NCBI RefSeq assembly: GCF_036946495.1
Contig: NZ_JAQIIX010000002.1
Coordinates: 1,054,001 to 1,118,000 of the forward strand
Direction: 5' to 3'
DNA: 64,000 nucleotides
Origin: Mycolicibacterium neoaurum
Lineage (GTDB): Bacteria > Actinomycetota > Actinomycetes > Mycobacteriales > Mycobacteriaceae
The notes below the pieces were generated by a model. That model did not search any database. It worked only from the letters and a program-made list of their open reading frames with translations, and was not told the origin of the DNA. Numbering within the stretch: position 1 is the first letter of the stretch; each line of letters opens with the position of its first letter. This document shows positions 40,608 to 46,794 of this stretch, in pieces. The position numbers were made by a program, and so were the translations under genes.

Positions 40608-41441
40608 ATGGCACGCTCCGACGTCCTGGTCTCCACCGACTGGGCCGAGAGCAATCTCGACGCACCGAACACGGTGTTCGTCGAGGTCGACGAGGACACC
40701 TCCGCCTACGAGGGCGGGCACATCGCCGGCGCCGTCCGCATCGACTGGAAGACCGAGCTGCAGGACCAGGTCAAGCGCGACTTCGTCGATCAGCAGCAGT
40801 TCTCGAAGCTGCTGTCGGACAAGGGCATCGCCAACGATGACACCGTCATCCTCTACGGCGGCAACAACAACTGGTTCGCCGCCTACGCCTACTGGTACTT
40901 CAAGCTCTATGGCCACGAGAACGTCAAGCTGCTCGACGGTGGCCGCAAGAAGTGGGAGCTCGACGGACGCCCGCTGGTCACCGACGTCCCCGACCGTCCC
41001 GCCACCTCGTACACCGCAAAGGCGCCCAACAACGACATCCGCGCCTTCCGCGACGAGGTGATCTCCGCCATCGGTGAGAAGAACCTGGTCGACGTGCGCT
41101 CCCCCGACGAGTTCTCCGGCAAGATCCTCGCCCCGGCGCACCTGCCGCAGGAGCAGAGCCAGCGCGCCGGCCACATCCCGACCGCCATCAACGTGCCGTG
41201 GAGCAAGGCGGCCAACGAGGACGGCACCTTCAAGTCGGATGAGGATCTGGCCAAGCTGTACGCCGACGCCGGCCTGGACGGCGAGAAGCTGACCATCGCC
41301 TACTGCCGCATCGGCGAGCGGTCCTCGCACACCTGGTTCGTGCTGCAGGAGCTGCTCGGCCACAAGAACGTCAAGAACTACGACGGTAGTTGGACGGAAT
41401 ACGGCTCCCTGGTGGGTGCCCCGATCGAGTTGGGAAGTTGA
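40608..41441 (+). CDS. cysA: Thiosulfate sulfurtransferase (two-domain rhodanese) CysA
   Basis: This 277-residue tandem rhodanese has an inactive N-terminal domain and a C-terminal domain with the persulfide-forming Cys233 in YCRIGERSSHTW. It transfers sulfane sulfur from thiosulfate or a similar donor. It closely matches mycobacterial CysA2/CysA3 in length and active site. GAAAGGAA lies upstream of the ATG at normal spacing. It is followed after one base by sseC. Confidence 0.93.
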   Translation: MARSDVLVSTDWAESNLDAPNTVFVEVDEDTSAYEGGHIAGAVRIDWKTELQDQVKRDFVDQQQFSKLLSDKGIANDDTVILYGGNNNWFAAYAYWYFKLYGHENVKLLDGGRKKWELDGRPLVTDVPDRPATSYTAKAPNNDIRAFRDEVISAIGEKNLVDVRSPDEFSGKILAPAHLPQEQSQRAGHIPTAINVPWSKAANEDGTFKSDEDLAKLYADAGLDGEKLTIAYCRIGERSSHTWFVLQELLGHKNVKNYDGSWTEYGSLVGAPIELGS

Positions 41442-41442
41442 T

Positions 41443-41745
41443 ATGTGCTCTGCCCCTAAACAAGGACTGACCTTGCCCGCCGGCGTCGACCTGGAGAAGG
41501 AAACCGTCATCACCGGTCGCGTGGTCGACGGCTCCGGCCAGGCCGTGGGCGGTGCCTTCGTCCGGCTGCTCGACGGCTCCGACGAGTTCACCGCCGAGGT
41601 CGTCGCATCGGCCACCGGTGACTTCCGCTTCTTCGCGGCGCCGGGCAGCTGGACGCTGCGTGCCCTCTCGCCCGCCGGAAACGGTGATGCCAGCATCAGC
41701 CCGACCGGTGCAGGCATCCACGAGATCGACGTCAAGGTCGCTTAG
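41443..41745 (+). CDS. sseC: SseC (DUF1416) sulfur-operon protein
   Basis: This 100-residue protein starts MCSAPKQG and then forms a beta-sandwich of carboxypeptidase-regulatory-like type (VITGRVVDGSGQAVGGAFVR, SATGDFRFFAAPGSWTLRAL). It always accompanies cysA-type rhodaneses in mycobacteria. Its role is unknown; a structural or substrate-presentation function in sulfur transfer is possible. The start is one base past the cysA stop, so coupling is certain in practice. A strong hairpin follows at 41773-41808. Confidence 0.9.
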   Translation: MCSAPKQGLTLPAGVDLEKETVITGRVVDGSGQAVGGAFVRLLDGSDEFTAEVVASATGDFRFFAAPGSWTLRALSPAGNGDASISPTGAGIHEIDVKVA

Positions 41746-41772
41746 TCAAGATCGCTCAGTCGATTGTGCGGT

Positions 41773-41808
41773 GGCACCGCGCCCGGGCCTCGGCTCGAGC
41801 GCGGTGCC
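41773..41808 (+). terminator. Hairpin at the end of the sulfur operon
   Basis: GGCACCGCGC (41773-41782) and GCGCGGTGCC (41799-41808) form a perfect 10-base-pair stem with a 16-base loop, 27 bases after the sseC stop. There is no T-run, as is common for mycobacterial terminators. Confidence 0.6.
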
Positions 41809-41818
41809 CATCGGCGGT

Positions 41819-41824
41819 TAGGAT
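41819..41824 (+). promoter_or_regulatory. -10 element of the 32-codon membrane peptide gene
   Basis: TAGGAT, six bases before GTG 41831, following the terminator hairpin. Confidence 0.6.
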
Positions 41825-41830
41825 CATCCC

Positions 41831-41929
41831 GTGGTTCTGTTCTTCGAATTCCTGCTCGTGGTGGCCGTCGTCGTCATCACCTGGTTCGCGCTCTACGCCG
41901 TCTACCGGCTCGTCACCGACGAGGGGTGA
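41831..41929 (+). CDS. Leaderless 32-residue membrane peptide
   Basis: The peptide begins MVLFFEFLLVVAVVVITWFA and continues through LYAVYRLVTDEG, so one membrane span fills nearly all of it. It has its own leaderless promoter. Its last codons overlap the start of the heme-barrel gene as GTGA, so it is the first cistron of that operon. I do not recognise a family. It may be a genuine micro-protein, or its translation may serve mainly to deliver ribosomes to the next start, which lacks a ribosome binding site. Confidence 0.65.
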   Translation: MVLFFEFLLVVAVVVITWFALYAVYRLVTDEG

Positions 41930-42594
41930 GCGGTCCGAGGCCTTCGGACGGCGAGTCCGTTGCCCCCGGGTCGGGTGACCGGGCGGTAGCTGCTGCGGCC
42001 GAACGGGCCAAGATCACCGCCGGCCGCAACATCCCTGCCTTCGACGACCTCCCGATTCCCGCCGATACCGCCAACCTGCGCGAGGGCGCCGATCTGCACG
42101 ACGGTCTGCTGGCGCTGCTCCCCCTCGTCGGGGTGTGGCGTGGCACCGGCGAGGGTCGCGACAGCGCGGGTGACTATCACTTCGGCCAGCAGATCATCGT
42201 CTCCCACGACGGCGGGGACTATCTGAACTGGGATTCCCGCTCGTGGCGGTTGTCGGACACCGGTGAGTACGTCGGCCCCGCGTTGCGTGAGACCGGTTAC
42301 TGGCGGTTCGTCAGCGACCCCGCCGACCCCGACGAAACCCAGGCGATCGAGCTGCTACTGGCCCACGCGTCGGGTTATATCGAACTCTTCTACGGCACCC
42401 CGCTGAACCAGGCTTCCTGGGAGCTGGCCACCGATGCGCTGGCCCGCAGCAAGTCCGGGCAGTTGGTCGGCGGCGCGAAGCGGCTCTACGGCATCGTCGA
42501 GGGCGGCGATCTGGCCTATGTCGAGGAACGCGTCGACGCCGACGGCGGTCTGGTGCCACACCTGTCGGCGCGGCTCACCCGCTTCATCGGCTGA
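41926..42594 (+). CDS. Nitrobindin-like heme beta-barrel protein (DUF1794)
   Basis: This 222-residue protein matches the Rv0813c type of FABP/nitrobindin-like barrels. It has the hallmark GVWRGTGEG at the start of the barrel, FGQQIIVSHDGGDYLNW, and a C-terminal His212 in VPHLSARL at the position of the axial heme ligand. Relatives bind ferric heme and isomerise peroxynitrite or sense NO, while Rv0813c was also described as fatty-acid-binding-like. The GTG start overlaps the upstream micro-ORF stop (GTGA). The first 35 residues are disordered. Confidence 0.88.
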   Translation: MSGPRPSDGESVAPGSGDRAVAAAAERAKITAGRNIPAFDDLPIPADTANLREGADLHDGLLALLPLVGVWRGTGEGRDSAGDYHFGQQIIVSHDGGDYLNWDSRSWRLSDTGEYVGPALRETGYWRFVSDPADPDETQAIELLLAHASGYIELFYGTPLNQASWELATDALARSKSGQLVGGAKRLYGIVEGGDLAYVEERVDADGGLVPHLSARLTRFIG

Positions 42595-42636
42595 GCCCTT
42601 CCACCACAGACGCGAGGCTGCCCCGGAAACGGAGCA

Positions 42637-42684
42637 GCCCCCGAGCCGTTTGATCTTGGTTGGACCAACCAAGGGCTCGGGGGC
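42637..42684 (-). terminator. Strong interrupted hairpin between convergent units
   Basis: An outer 11-base-pair stem (42637-42647 with 42674-42684, arm GCCCCCGAGCC) continues into a perfect 9-base-pair inner stem (42655-42663 with 42665-42673, arm CTTGGTTGG), with a 7-base one-sided bulge at 42648-42654. It could end both the heme-barrel operon and the leftward small transcript. Confidence 0.7.
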
Positions 42685-42691
42685 CGGGTGG

Positions 42692-42757
42692 CTACTTGGT
42701 ATTCGCCAGCGCTCGCAGGGTGCGCGAAACGCGTGTGCGAAGAGCCAAGACGCTCAT
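42692..42757 (-). CDS. 21-residue basic peptide ORF
   Basis: The ATG at 42757 follows AGGAG at a spacing of about five bases. The peptide MSVLALRTRVSRTLRALANT plus a final Lys has five Arg and an amphipathic pattern. Codons such as TTG, CTT, ACA, GTT and CGA are rare in this genome, which argues either for a regulatory leader peptide or for RNA structure as the real constraint. It stops eight bases before the terminal hairpin. Confidence 0.4.
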   Translation of the reverse strand: MSVLALRTRVSRTLRALANTK

Positions 42758-42769
42758 CACACTCCTGGT

Positions 42770-42785
42770 GCTGCTAGCTAGCAGC
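42770..42785. repeat. 16-base perfect palindrome before the small ORF
   Basis: GCTGCTAGCTAGCAGC is perfectly self-complementary. It ends three bases before the AGGAG of the 21-codon ORF on the minus strand. It could be a protein operator or an RNA hairpin that affects initiation. Confidence 0.6.
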
Positions 42786-42846
42786 CACCTCACTTGTCCG
42801 TATGTCACTCAATTTCTCGGACCACCTCCCTTCCTGTGTACGAGCG

Positions 42847-42875
42847 ACCGTACTCCCGAAACCGGGGTCCGACAA
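42847..42875 (-). promoter_or_regulatory. Promoter of the small transcript
   Basis: On the minus strand, TTGTCG (42870-42875), a 17-base spacer and TACGGT (42847-42852) form one of the best SigA-type promoters in the window. It lies directly after the pabC stop, so the unit is independent of pabC. Confidence 0.6.
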
Positions 42876-42880
42876 CCGAT

Positions 42881-43675
42881 TTAGCCGGTGATCGCGCTCT
42901 CGACCAATCGGGCCAGGTCGTCGGCACCAGGCGCGAGCGCCAGCGTCACCCCGTCCAGGGTGTGCACCCTGGCGGCCAGCGTCACCGCCGATAGCAACCA
43001 AACACCTTGCGCAGCAACAAGATCAGCCACCGTCAGGGGCCGCCAGCTACAACGCGGGGCGATATCGAACAACGCCGCCACCGTCGTGCCCGCCAGGATC
43101 GGCAGCGTGGGCGGCGGACTCAGCAGCATTTCGCCCATAGCGATCACGACCGACGACCGCGGCCCCTCCAGCACCGTGCCCGCCGCATCGACGAAGATGA
43201 CATCGTCGGCACCACGGGCCTGCGCATGCCGCAATGCCGCCGAGTTCACGGCGTAGGACAGTGATTTCGCACCGGCGATCCGCCCCCGCGGCCCGGGATC
43301 GAGGGTTATCGCCGCCACCCCGTCGCGCCGTGCCCGCATGGCCCGCTCCGGCAGATCCGAGACCGTCACGAAAGAGAGCCGCGGCCCGTGCACCAGTCGC
43401 AGGACACCGTCGCCGGGACCATGCGCCAGGGCCACGTCGACGGCGGCCCGCCAGCGCTGCGGGTCAGGGACGGGAAGCCCGACCAGCTCAGCCGACGCCG
43501 CGAGCCGACTCAGGTGGGCTGCCAGCAGACAGGGGGTACCCGCGCGCAGCAGCACCGTCTCGAACACCCCGGCGCCACGGACCAGCATGGGGTCGGTGGC
43601 ACCGATCAGCGGGGTGGACGGAGACCACACCACACCGTCCAGTGTCACCACCACGTCGGCGGATCGAGGGGGCAT
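42881..43675 (-). CDS. pabC: Aminodeoxychorismate lyase-like class IV aminotransferase
   Basis: This 264-residue fold-type IV PLP protein has VRGAGVFETVLLRAG near residue 32, the PLP lysine in GAKSLSYAVN (Lys137), and the phosphate-binding DAAGTVLEGPRSSVVIA. PabC releases pyruvate from aminodeoxychorismate to give p-aminobenzoate for folate; D-amino-acid or branched-chain transaminase activity is the alternative. ATG 43675 is preferred over ATG 43708: TACGCT lies six bases before it, and the longer form would overlap the divergent ygfZ start. The neighbouring folate-binding YgfZ fits the folate role. Confidence 0.83.
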   Translation of the reverse strand: MPPRSADVVVTLDGVVWSPSTPLIGATDPMLVRGAGVFETVLLRAGTPCLLAAHLSRLAASAELVGLPVPDPQRWRAAVDVALAHGPGDGVLRLVHGPRLSFVTVSDLPERAMRARRDGVAAITLDPGPRGRIAGAKSLSYAVNSAALRHAQARGADDVIFVDAAGTVLEGPRSSVVIAMGEMLLSPPPTLPILAGTTVAALFDIAPRCSWRPLTVADLVAAQGVWLLSAVTLAARVHTLDGVTLALAPGADDLARLVESAITG

Positions 43676-43681
43676 CCGGGC

Positions 43682-43687
43682 AGCGTA
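43682..43687 (-). promoter_or_regulatory. -10 element, leaderless pabC
   Basis: TACGCT, six bases before the ATG at 43675. Confidence 0.6.
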
Positions 43688-43694
43688 GCGGTCG

Positions 43695-43700
43695 TAGCAT
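43695..43700 (+). promoter_or_regulatory. -10 element, leaderless ygfZ
   Basis: TAGCAT, six bases before ATG 43707. It is seven bases from the pabC -10 on the other strand. Confidence 0.6.
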
Positions 43701-43706
43701 GGACGC

Positions 43707-44777
43707 ATGTCTGCCGTTCCTGCCCCCGAAACAGGTCCCGACGCCGGCGCGGTCTGGCACTACGGCGATCCCCTCGGCGAGCAGCGGGCCGCGGCCACCG
43801 CCGCGGTCGTGGTGGACCGTTCGCACCGGGCCACGCTGCAATTGACCGGCGGTGAGCGTAAGAGCTGGTTGCATACCATCTCCAGCCAACACGTCAGCGG
43901 GCTTCCCGACGGTGCGGTGGCCGAGAACCTGAGTCTCGACGGCCAGGGACGTGTCGAAGACCACTGGCTGCAGACCCAGCTCGACGGGGTCACCGTGCTG
44001 GACACCGAACCCTGGCGCGGAGAACCGTTGCTGGACTTCCTGCGCAAGATGATCTTCTGGGCCGATGTGGTCGTCGACCCCGCCGACCTCGCGGTGCTCT
44101 CGCTCATCGGTCCCGCCGTACCGAAGGCGCTCGCCGATCTCGGCCTGGTGGTGCCGTCCGCACCGTGGACCGCGACACCGTTGCCCGACGGCGGCTTCCT
44201 GCGCGCGGTGTTCGCCGACGAGTTCGACCTGGTGGTACCGCGGGCCGACAAACAGGACTGGCTGTCCCGGCTCGACGGCGTGGGCGTCCGGCCGGCCGGG
44301 GTGTGGACCTACGAGGCACACCGGGTGAGCGCGCTGCGGCCCCGCCTCGGCGTGGACACCGACGAACGCACCATCCCCCACGAGGTGGGCTGGATCGGCG
44401 GGCCCGGCCAGGGCGCGGTGCACCTGGAGAAGGGTTGCTACCGCGGCCAGGAGACCGTTGCCCGGGTGCACAACCTCGGCAAGCCGCCGCGGATGCTGGT
44501 GCTCGTGCAACTCGACGGTTCCGTCGACCGTCCGGCCACCGGCGACCCGCTGCTGACCGGCGGCCGTGCGGTGGGTCGCCTCGGCACCGTCGTCGACCAT
44601 GTCGACGACGGCCCGATCGCCTTGGCGCTGGTCAAACGCGGCATTCCGGCCGATACGGCACTCGTCACCGGGGGTGAGGTCGAGGTCGCCGCGGCGATCG
44701 AAGCCGAGTCGATGCCCGACACCGAGCATGTCGGCGCGGGCAGGTTGGCGGTCGAGAAGCTACGCGGCACCCGCTGA
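43707..44777 (+). CDS. ygfZ: Folate-binding Fe-S maturation protein YgfZ
   Basis: This 356-residue GcvT-like protein carries the YgfZ signature KGCYRGQETVARV, whose Cys is essential in E. coli. It uses tetrahydrofolate in the repair or maturation of certain Fe-S clusters. The N-terminal half has the T-protein fold (LLHTISSQHVSGLP-type region around residues 50-75). It is divergent from pabC, with the two leaderless promoters packed into 31 bases. M. tuberculosis Rv0811c is the counterpart. Confidence 0.88.
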   Translation: MSAVPAPETGPDAGAVWHYGDPLGEQRAAATAAVVVDRSHRATLQLTGGERKSWLHTISSQHVSGLPDGAVAENLSLDGQGRVEDHWLQTQLDGVTVLDTEPWRGEPLLDFLRKMIFWADVVVDPADLAVLSLIGPAVPKALADLGLVVPSAPWTATPLPDGGFLRAVFADEFDLVVPRADKQDWLSRLDGVGVRPAGVWTYEAHRVSALRPRLGVDTDERTIPHEVGWIGGPGQGAVHLEKGCYRGQETVARVHNLGKPPRMLVLVQLDGSVDRPATGDPLLTGGRAVGRLGTVVDHVDDGPIALALVKRGIPADTALVTGGEVEVAAAIEAESMPDTEHVGAGRLAVEKLRGTR

Positions 44778-44857
44778 CACCGCTGGCAGGTAGGGCCTAC
44801 CAGCGGTCCGCCCCGAGGCACGGTAAGGTATCGGCAGGACAATAAACACACTCAGAT

Positions 44858-44886
44858 CGGAGCCGCCTGCACGTTGGGCCGCTCCG
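44858..44886 (+). other. Hairpin in the DUF3073 mRNA leader
   Basis: CGGAGC (44858-44863) and GCTCCG (44881-44886) form a 6-base-pair stem with a 17-base loop, 22 bases before the ATG of the next gene. Together with TAAGGT at 44824-44829 as a possible -10, it suggests a structured 5' leader. Confidence 0.35.
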
Positions 44887-44908
44887 TTATTGCGCGAGGG
44901 GGTCCCCT

Positions 44909-45115
44909 ATGGGCCGCGGCCGGGCTAAGGCAAAGCAGACCAAGGTTGCTCGAGACCTGAAATACAACACGCCAGAGACTGATTTCGAGCGGCTTCAGCG
45001 CGAACTGTCCAACGGCGGTCGCAGCAGCGGCGGTGCCGACGACTTCAACGGCAGCGCCGATGATTTCGGTGGGCCCGTCGATCGCTATGCCGACGAGGAC
45101 GACTGGCGTCGCTGA
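44909..45115 (+). CDS. Small basic/acidic DUF3073 protein
   Basis: This 68-residue protein begins MGRGRAKAKQTKVARDLKYN, a conserved basic actinobacterial start, followed by an acidic Ser/Gly/Asp-rich tail. The family (Rv0810c in M. tuberculosis) is almost always near purM/purF, and its function is unknown; the basic N-terminus suggests nucleic acid or ribosome binding. GAGGGGG lies seven bases before the ATG. It converges on purM. Confidence 0.88.
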   Translation: MGRGRAKAKQTKVARDLKYNTPETDFERLQRELSNGGRSSGGADDFNGSADDFGGPVDRYADEDDWRR

Positions 45116-45157
45116 CGCCGGCCGGCGTCCCCGCGGCCGGCGACCCTCGACGGGTCA

Positions 45158-46234
45158 CTAAAACCGCGGGTGACGCCCCACGAGCTGAGCTCGAACCCCA
45201 TCCTTTGCGCCCTTGGCCACCGTCCCCACCGGCCAGCACGCGAGGTGGCGAGCGGTGAGAATCGCCAGCGCGCGGTCGGTGTCCTCCGGCGCGACGATGG
45301 CGACCATTCCGACGCCCATGTTGAACGTCCGTTCCATTTCGGCACGCTCGATGCGCCCGCGCTGGGCGATCATGCCGAAGACGGGCGCCGGGGTCCAGGT
45401 GCCGCGATCCAGTTCGGCCACCAAGCCGGGCGGGATGATGCGCTCCAGATTGCCCGCGAACCCGCCACCGGTGATGTGGCAGAACGTGCGCACCTGCGTC
45501 TCTGCCGCCAGCGCCAGGCAGTCCTTGGCGTAGATGTAGGTGGGCTCCAGCAGCTCCTCACCGAGGGTGCGGCCGAACTCCTCCACGTGGCCCGACAGGT
45601 CCATCCGGTCGATCTCCAGGAGGACCTTGCGCGCCAGCGAGTAGCCGTTGGAGTGCAGACCGGTGGATGCCATCGCGATGATCACATCGCCGGGCTTGAC
45701 CCGGTCCGGCCCGAGCACGTTATCGGCCTCCACGACGCCCACACCGGTGGCAGAGATGTCGTAGTGGTCGGGTTCCATCAGACCGGGATGCTCGGCCGTC
45801 TCTCCGCCGAGCAGGGCGCAGCCGGCCAGCACGCAGCCGTCGGCGATACCCGAGACGATCGCGGCGACGCGTTCCGGCACGGTCCGTCCCACCGCGATGT
45901 AGTCCTGCAGGAACAGCGGCTCGGCACCGCACACGACCAGATCGTCGACGACCATGGCGACCAGGTCCAGACCGACGGTGTCGTGCTTGTCCATCGCCTG
46001 CGCGATGGCCAGCTTGGTGCCCACCCCGTCGGTCGAGGACGCCAGTAACGGCTCGCGGTACCCATCCCGCAGGGCGAACAGCCCGGCGAACCCGCCGAGG
46101 CCACCGCGCACCTCCGGCCGGGTCGCCCGCTTGGCGAGCGGTTTGAACAGCTCGACGGCGCGATCGCCCGCCTCGATGTCCACGCCGGCGGTTGCATAGG
46201 AAATACCGTGTTGTTCGTCGTGTCCCTGACCCAT
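45158..46234 (-). CDS. purM: Phosphoribosylaminoimidazole synthetase PurM
   Basis: This 358-residue AIR synthetase (step 5 of purine synthesis, FGAM + ATP to AIR) has the N-terminal YATAGVDIEAGDRAV segment, LLASSTDGVGTKL, HGHS-type glycine motifs replaced by the usual SNGYSLAR, and GGGFAGNLERI near the C-terminal domain. Length is normal. It is separated from purF (same strand) by a cupin gene on the other strand, so it must have its own promoter. Confidence 0.96.
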   Translation of the reverse strand: MGQGHDEQHGISYATAGVDIEAGDRAVELFKPLAKRATRPEVRGGLGGFAGLFALRDGYREPLLASSTDGVGTKLAIAQAMDKHDTVGLDLVAMVVDDLVVCGAEPLFLQDYIAVGRTVPERVAAIVSGIADGCVLAGCALLGGETAEHPGLMEPDHYDISATGVGVVEADNVLGPDRVKPGDVIIAMASTGLHSNGYSLARKVLLEIDRMDLSGHVEEFGRTLGEELLEPTYIYAKDCLALAAETQVRTFCHITGGGFAGNLERIIPPGLVAELDRGTWTPAPVFGMIAQRGRIERAEMERTFNMGVGMVAIVAPEDTDRALAILTARHLACWPVGTVAKGAKDGVRAQLVGRHPRF

Positions 46235-46353
46235 GTCAGCGACCCGCCCGTTGAAGCTCGCTCATCGGGCCCAAGGCTACCCGGTCGGCGTCCGCCGATC
46301 GCATCCTGCAGACCCGACCCGCTCACGCCGCAGCTGTGAGACCGTGACCGGTC

Positions 46354-46776
46354 ATGACCAGATTGTGTGGGGCACTGCTCGTCGGGATGTTGTCGTTGGG
46401 TTGGCCGGCTCCCGCGGCGGCCACCCCCGGGGAGGGTGTGCAGGGACGCGTCCTGGTGCAATCCACCGGTGACGGCCAGGACTTCGTGACCAAGGAGCTG
46501 ACCATCGCTCCCGGCGGCAGCACGGGCTGGCACTGGCATCCCGGGCAGGTGTACGGCGTGATCCGGTCCGGGACGTTGACCCACTACTCGGCCGACTGTT
46601 CCGTCGACGGGACCTACCCGGCGGGCAACGCCATCACCGAGACCGTCGGGCCAGGCTATGTGCACGAGGGACGCAACCTGGGCCCCGACCCGCTGGTGAT
46701 GTGGGTGGGCTACATCGTGCCCGCAGGCTCCCCACTGGCCAACTCGGTGGACAACCCGGGCTGCCCGTTCGAATGA
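46354..46776 (+). CDS. Secreted cupin-domain protein
   Basis: This 140-residue protein has an N-terminal signal (LCGALLVGMLSLGWPAPAAA) and a single cupin barrel. It contains GGSTGWHWHPGQVYGVIRSG (metal-binding His pair plus Gln) and a second motif with His in YVHEGRN. Two cysteines (in DCSVDG and GCPFE) may form a disulfide outside the cell. Function is unknown. It sits between purM and purF on the opposite strand, and its codon use and GC content are like its neighbours. Confidence 0.82.
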   Translation: MTRLCGALLVGMLSLGWPAPAAATPGEGVQGRVLVQSTGDGQDFVTKELTIAPGGSTGWHWHPGQVYGVIRSGTLTHYSADCSVDGTYPAGNAITETVGPGYVHEGRNLGPDPLVMWVGYIVPAGSPLANSVDNPGCPFE

Positions 46777-46794
46777 TCCGGCCCTAGAGCGCCA

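Larger units (their letters stand above)
42637..42840 (-). ncRNA. Candidate structured small transcript
   Basis: A consensus promoter at 42847-42875 would start an RNA near 42840 that ends at the hairpin at 42637-42684, about 200 bases. Foldable elements in order are GTCCG/CGGAC, a 16-base palindrome (42770-42785), GAGC-N6-GCTC, CGCG-TTT-CGCG and the terminal hairpin. A 21-codon ORF with unusual codons lies inside. It may be a small RNA, a leader-type mRNA, or both. I do not recognise it as a named mycobacterial RNA. Confidence 0.45.

Noticed and set aside
43676..43708. ATG 43708 as the pabC start
   Set aside because: It overlaps the divergent ygfZ start codon and lies upstream of the pabC -10 at 43682-43687.
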